Shown here: positions 63,565 to 64,000 of the stretch, piece by piece
Layout of the letters: each line of letters begins with the position of its first letter
Numbering within the stretch: position 1 is the first letter of the stretch
Assembly (NCBI RefSeq): GCF_005405905.1
Contig: NZ_BJHU01000005.1
Location: 269,867 to 333,866 of the forward strand
Source of the DNA: Acidovorax sp. NB1
GTDB lineage: Bacteria; Pseudomonadota; Gammaproteobacteria; Burkholderiales; Burkholderiaceae_C
DNA length: 64,000 bases
Reading direction: 5' to 3'
Position numbers and translations under genes: made by a program
The notes under the pieces: generated by a model
Databases searched by the model: none
Told to the model about the DNA's origin: nothing
The model's input: only the letters and a program-made list of their open reading frames with translations

Positions 63565-63954
63565 CCCACCACCTTGTGGTCAGGATCGCTCCAGACTGGG
63601 TCAAGGGGCGCAATGGCGTCAGCAGGTGGGCGCAAGCGAAGGCCCCAGCAGCAGACTACCAATAGGATCGTCCCAAATTCACATCAGGGTTTCCATGGAA
63701 AACTGACAGCCAAAGGCAGTTTTTTTTCCTCTTTGGGCAGTCAGGTTTGGGTAAACCCTGAAAAGTTCCGCATTCATTGTTTCCAATACTGGAACAGTTA
63801 GTTCGCGACCCGGTGGTTTTTCTCTGAACACCATCGGCGTACAGTTCAACCCATCGATGAGCCGAACCCGCAAGGCGACTCACCGAACCCGGTTCAGGAA
63901 TGGTTTTTTGGCCCGGCTTTTTTGAGACGCTTTTTAACTTCAAGGATTTTCATC
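63565..63954. other. Intergenic region without a recognisable gene
   Basis: This is noticeably less GC-rich than its flanks. It contains a weak hairpin-T element (AAAACTG...CAGTTTTTTTT, about 63698-63728). Small open frames on the minus strand show no family features and look spurious. The 3' end carries the ribosome-binding site of the next gene (AAGGA at 63942-63946). Confidence 0.5.
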
Positions 63955-64000
63955 ATGAACAACACCGCACGTTTCCTCTCCATCGCCGCTGTCGCTGCTT
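63955..64000 (+). CDS. Exported protein, N-terminus only (partial at window end)
   Basis: ATG at 63955, with AAGGA eight bases upstream, encodes MNNTARFLSIAAVAA before the window ends. The polar start followed by a hydrophobic run is a Sec signal peptide. Nothing else can be said of its function. Confidence 0.7.
   Translation, partial: MNNTARFLSIAAVAA

Noticed and set aside
63656..63943. Minus-strand ORFs at the right end (95 and 64 codons)
   Set aside because: No recognisable motif, no good ribosome-binding site, and they overlap the leader of the exported protein gene; treated as chance.

Overview
This window looks like chromosomal DNA of a GC-rich betaproteobacterium, most likely from the family Comamonadaceae (Acidovorax-like). 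That placement is an inference from protein-family content, strong G/C third-position bias, and two short dispersed repeat families I associate with this group; no database search was possible. I see no prophage, insertion sequence, plasmid gene or CRISPR array. The window is ordinary chromosome with several tight catabolic and stress operons.

Layout: 1-9.6 kb holds a partial fumarylacetoacetate-hydrolase-like gene, a split chromate transporter, an orphan amino-acid binding protein, a sirtuin, rlmB, the divergent ybbA/tesA pair, a DUF2189-type membrane protein, a cystathionine-beta-lyase-like enzyme and a BON-domain lipoprotein. 9.7-17.4 kb has a SulP permease, a diguanylate cyclase directly followed by a FlhG/MinD-like ATPase, trhO, an orphan binding protein and a large GGDEF-EAL protein. 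17.4-21.7 kb is a one-direction stress-type cluster (pirin, OsmC, flavodoxin-like, DoxX, pirin) with a divergent LysR gene. 21.8-31.6 kb carries an FAD oxidoreductase, gluQ, trmB, a second diguanylate cyclase, a large HD-GYP protein and alaS.

31.8-41.8 kb is a hydroxyproline-catabolism locus: a deaminase of the DapA family, a binding protein, 4-hydroxyproline 2-epimerase, a three-part D-hydroxyproline dehydrogenase, a TRAP transporter and a GntR regulator. Its two transcription units are preceded by a shared 21-bp AT-rich motif. 41.9-51.0 kb is a GABA/polyamine locus: a MocR/GabR-like regulator divergent from gabT, then a complete ABC importer and gabD. 51.1-53.7 kb holds a YeeE/YedE transporter with an exported sulfurtransferase. 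A tRNA-Gly(CCC), a chemoreceptor and a pseudouridine synthase follow. 57.2-63.0 kb is the SOS mutagenesis cassette imuA-imuB-dnaE2 behind a perfect LexA-type box. The right end has an HD-GYP remnant and the start of an exported protein.

The most unusual observation is a roughly 65-75 bp element ('family A') with an AT-rich dyad at one end and a GCGGTAGCGGCC-like core. Five copies lie between genes. Two further copies lie in frame inside coding sequences, gluQ and dnaE2, in opposite orientations relative to the gene, and each adds about 20 residues of rare-codon sequence. A second GC-rich repeat ('family B') occurs three times between genes.
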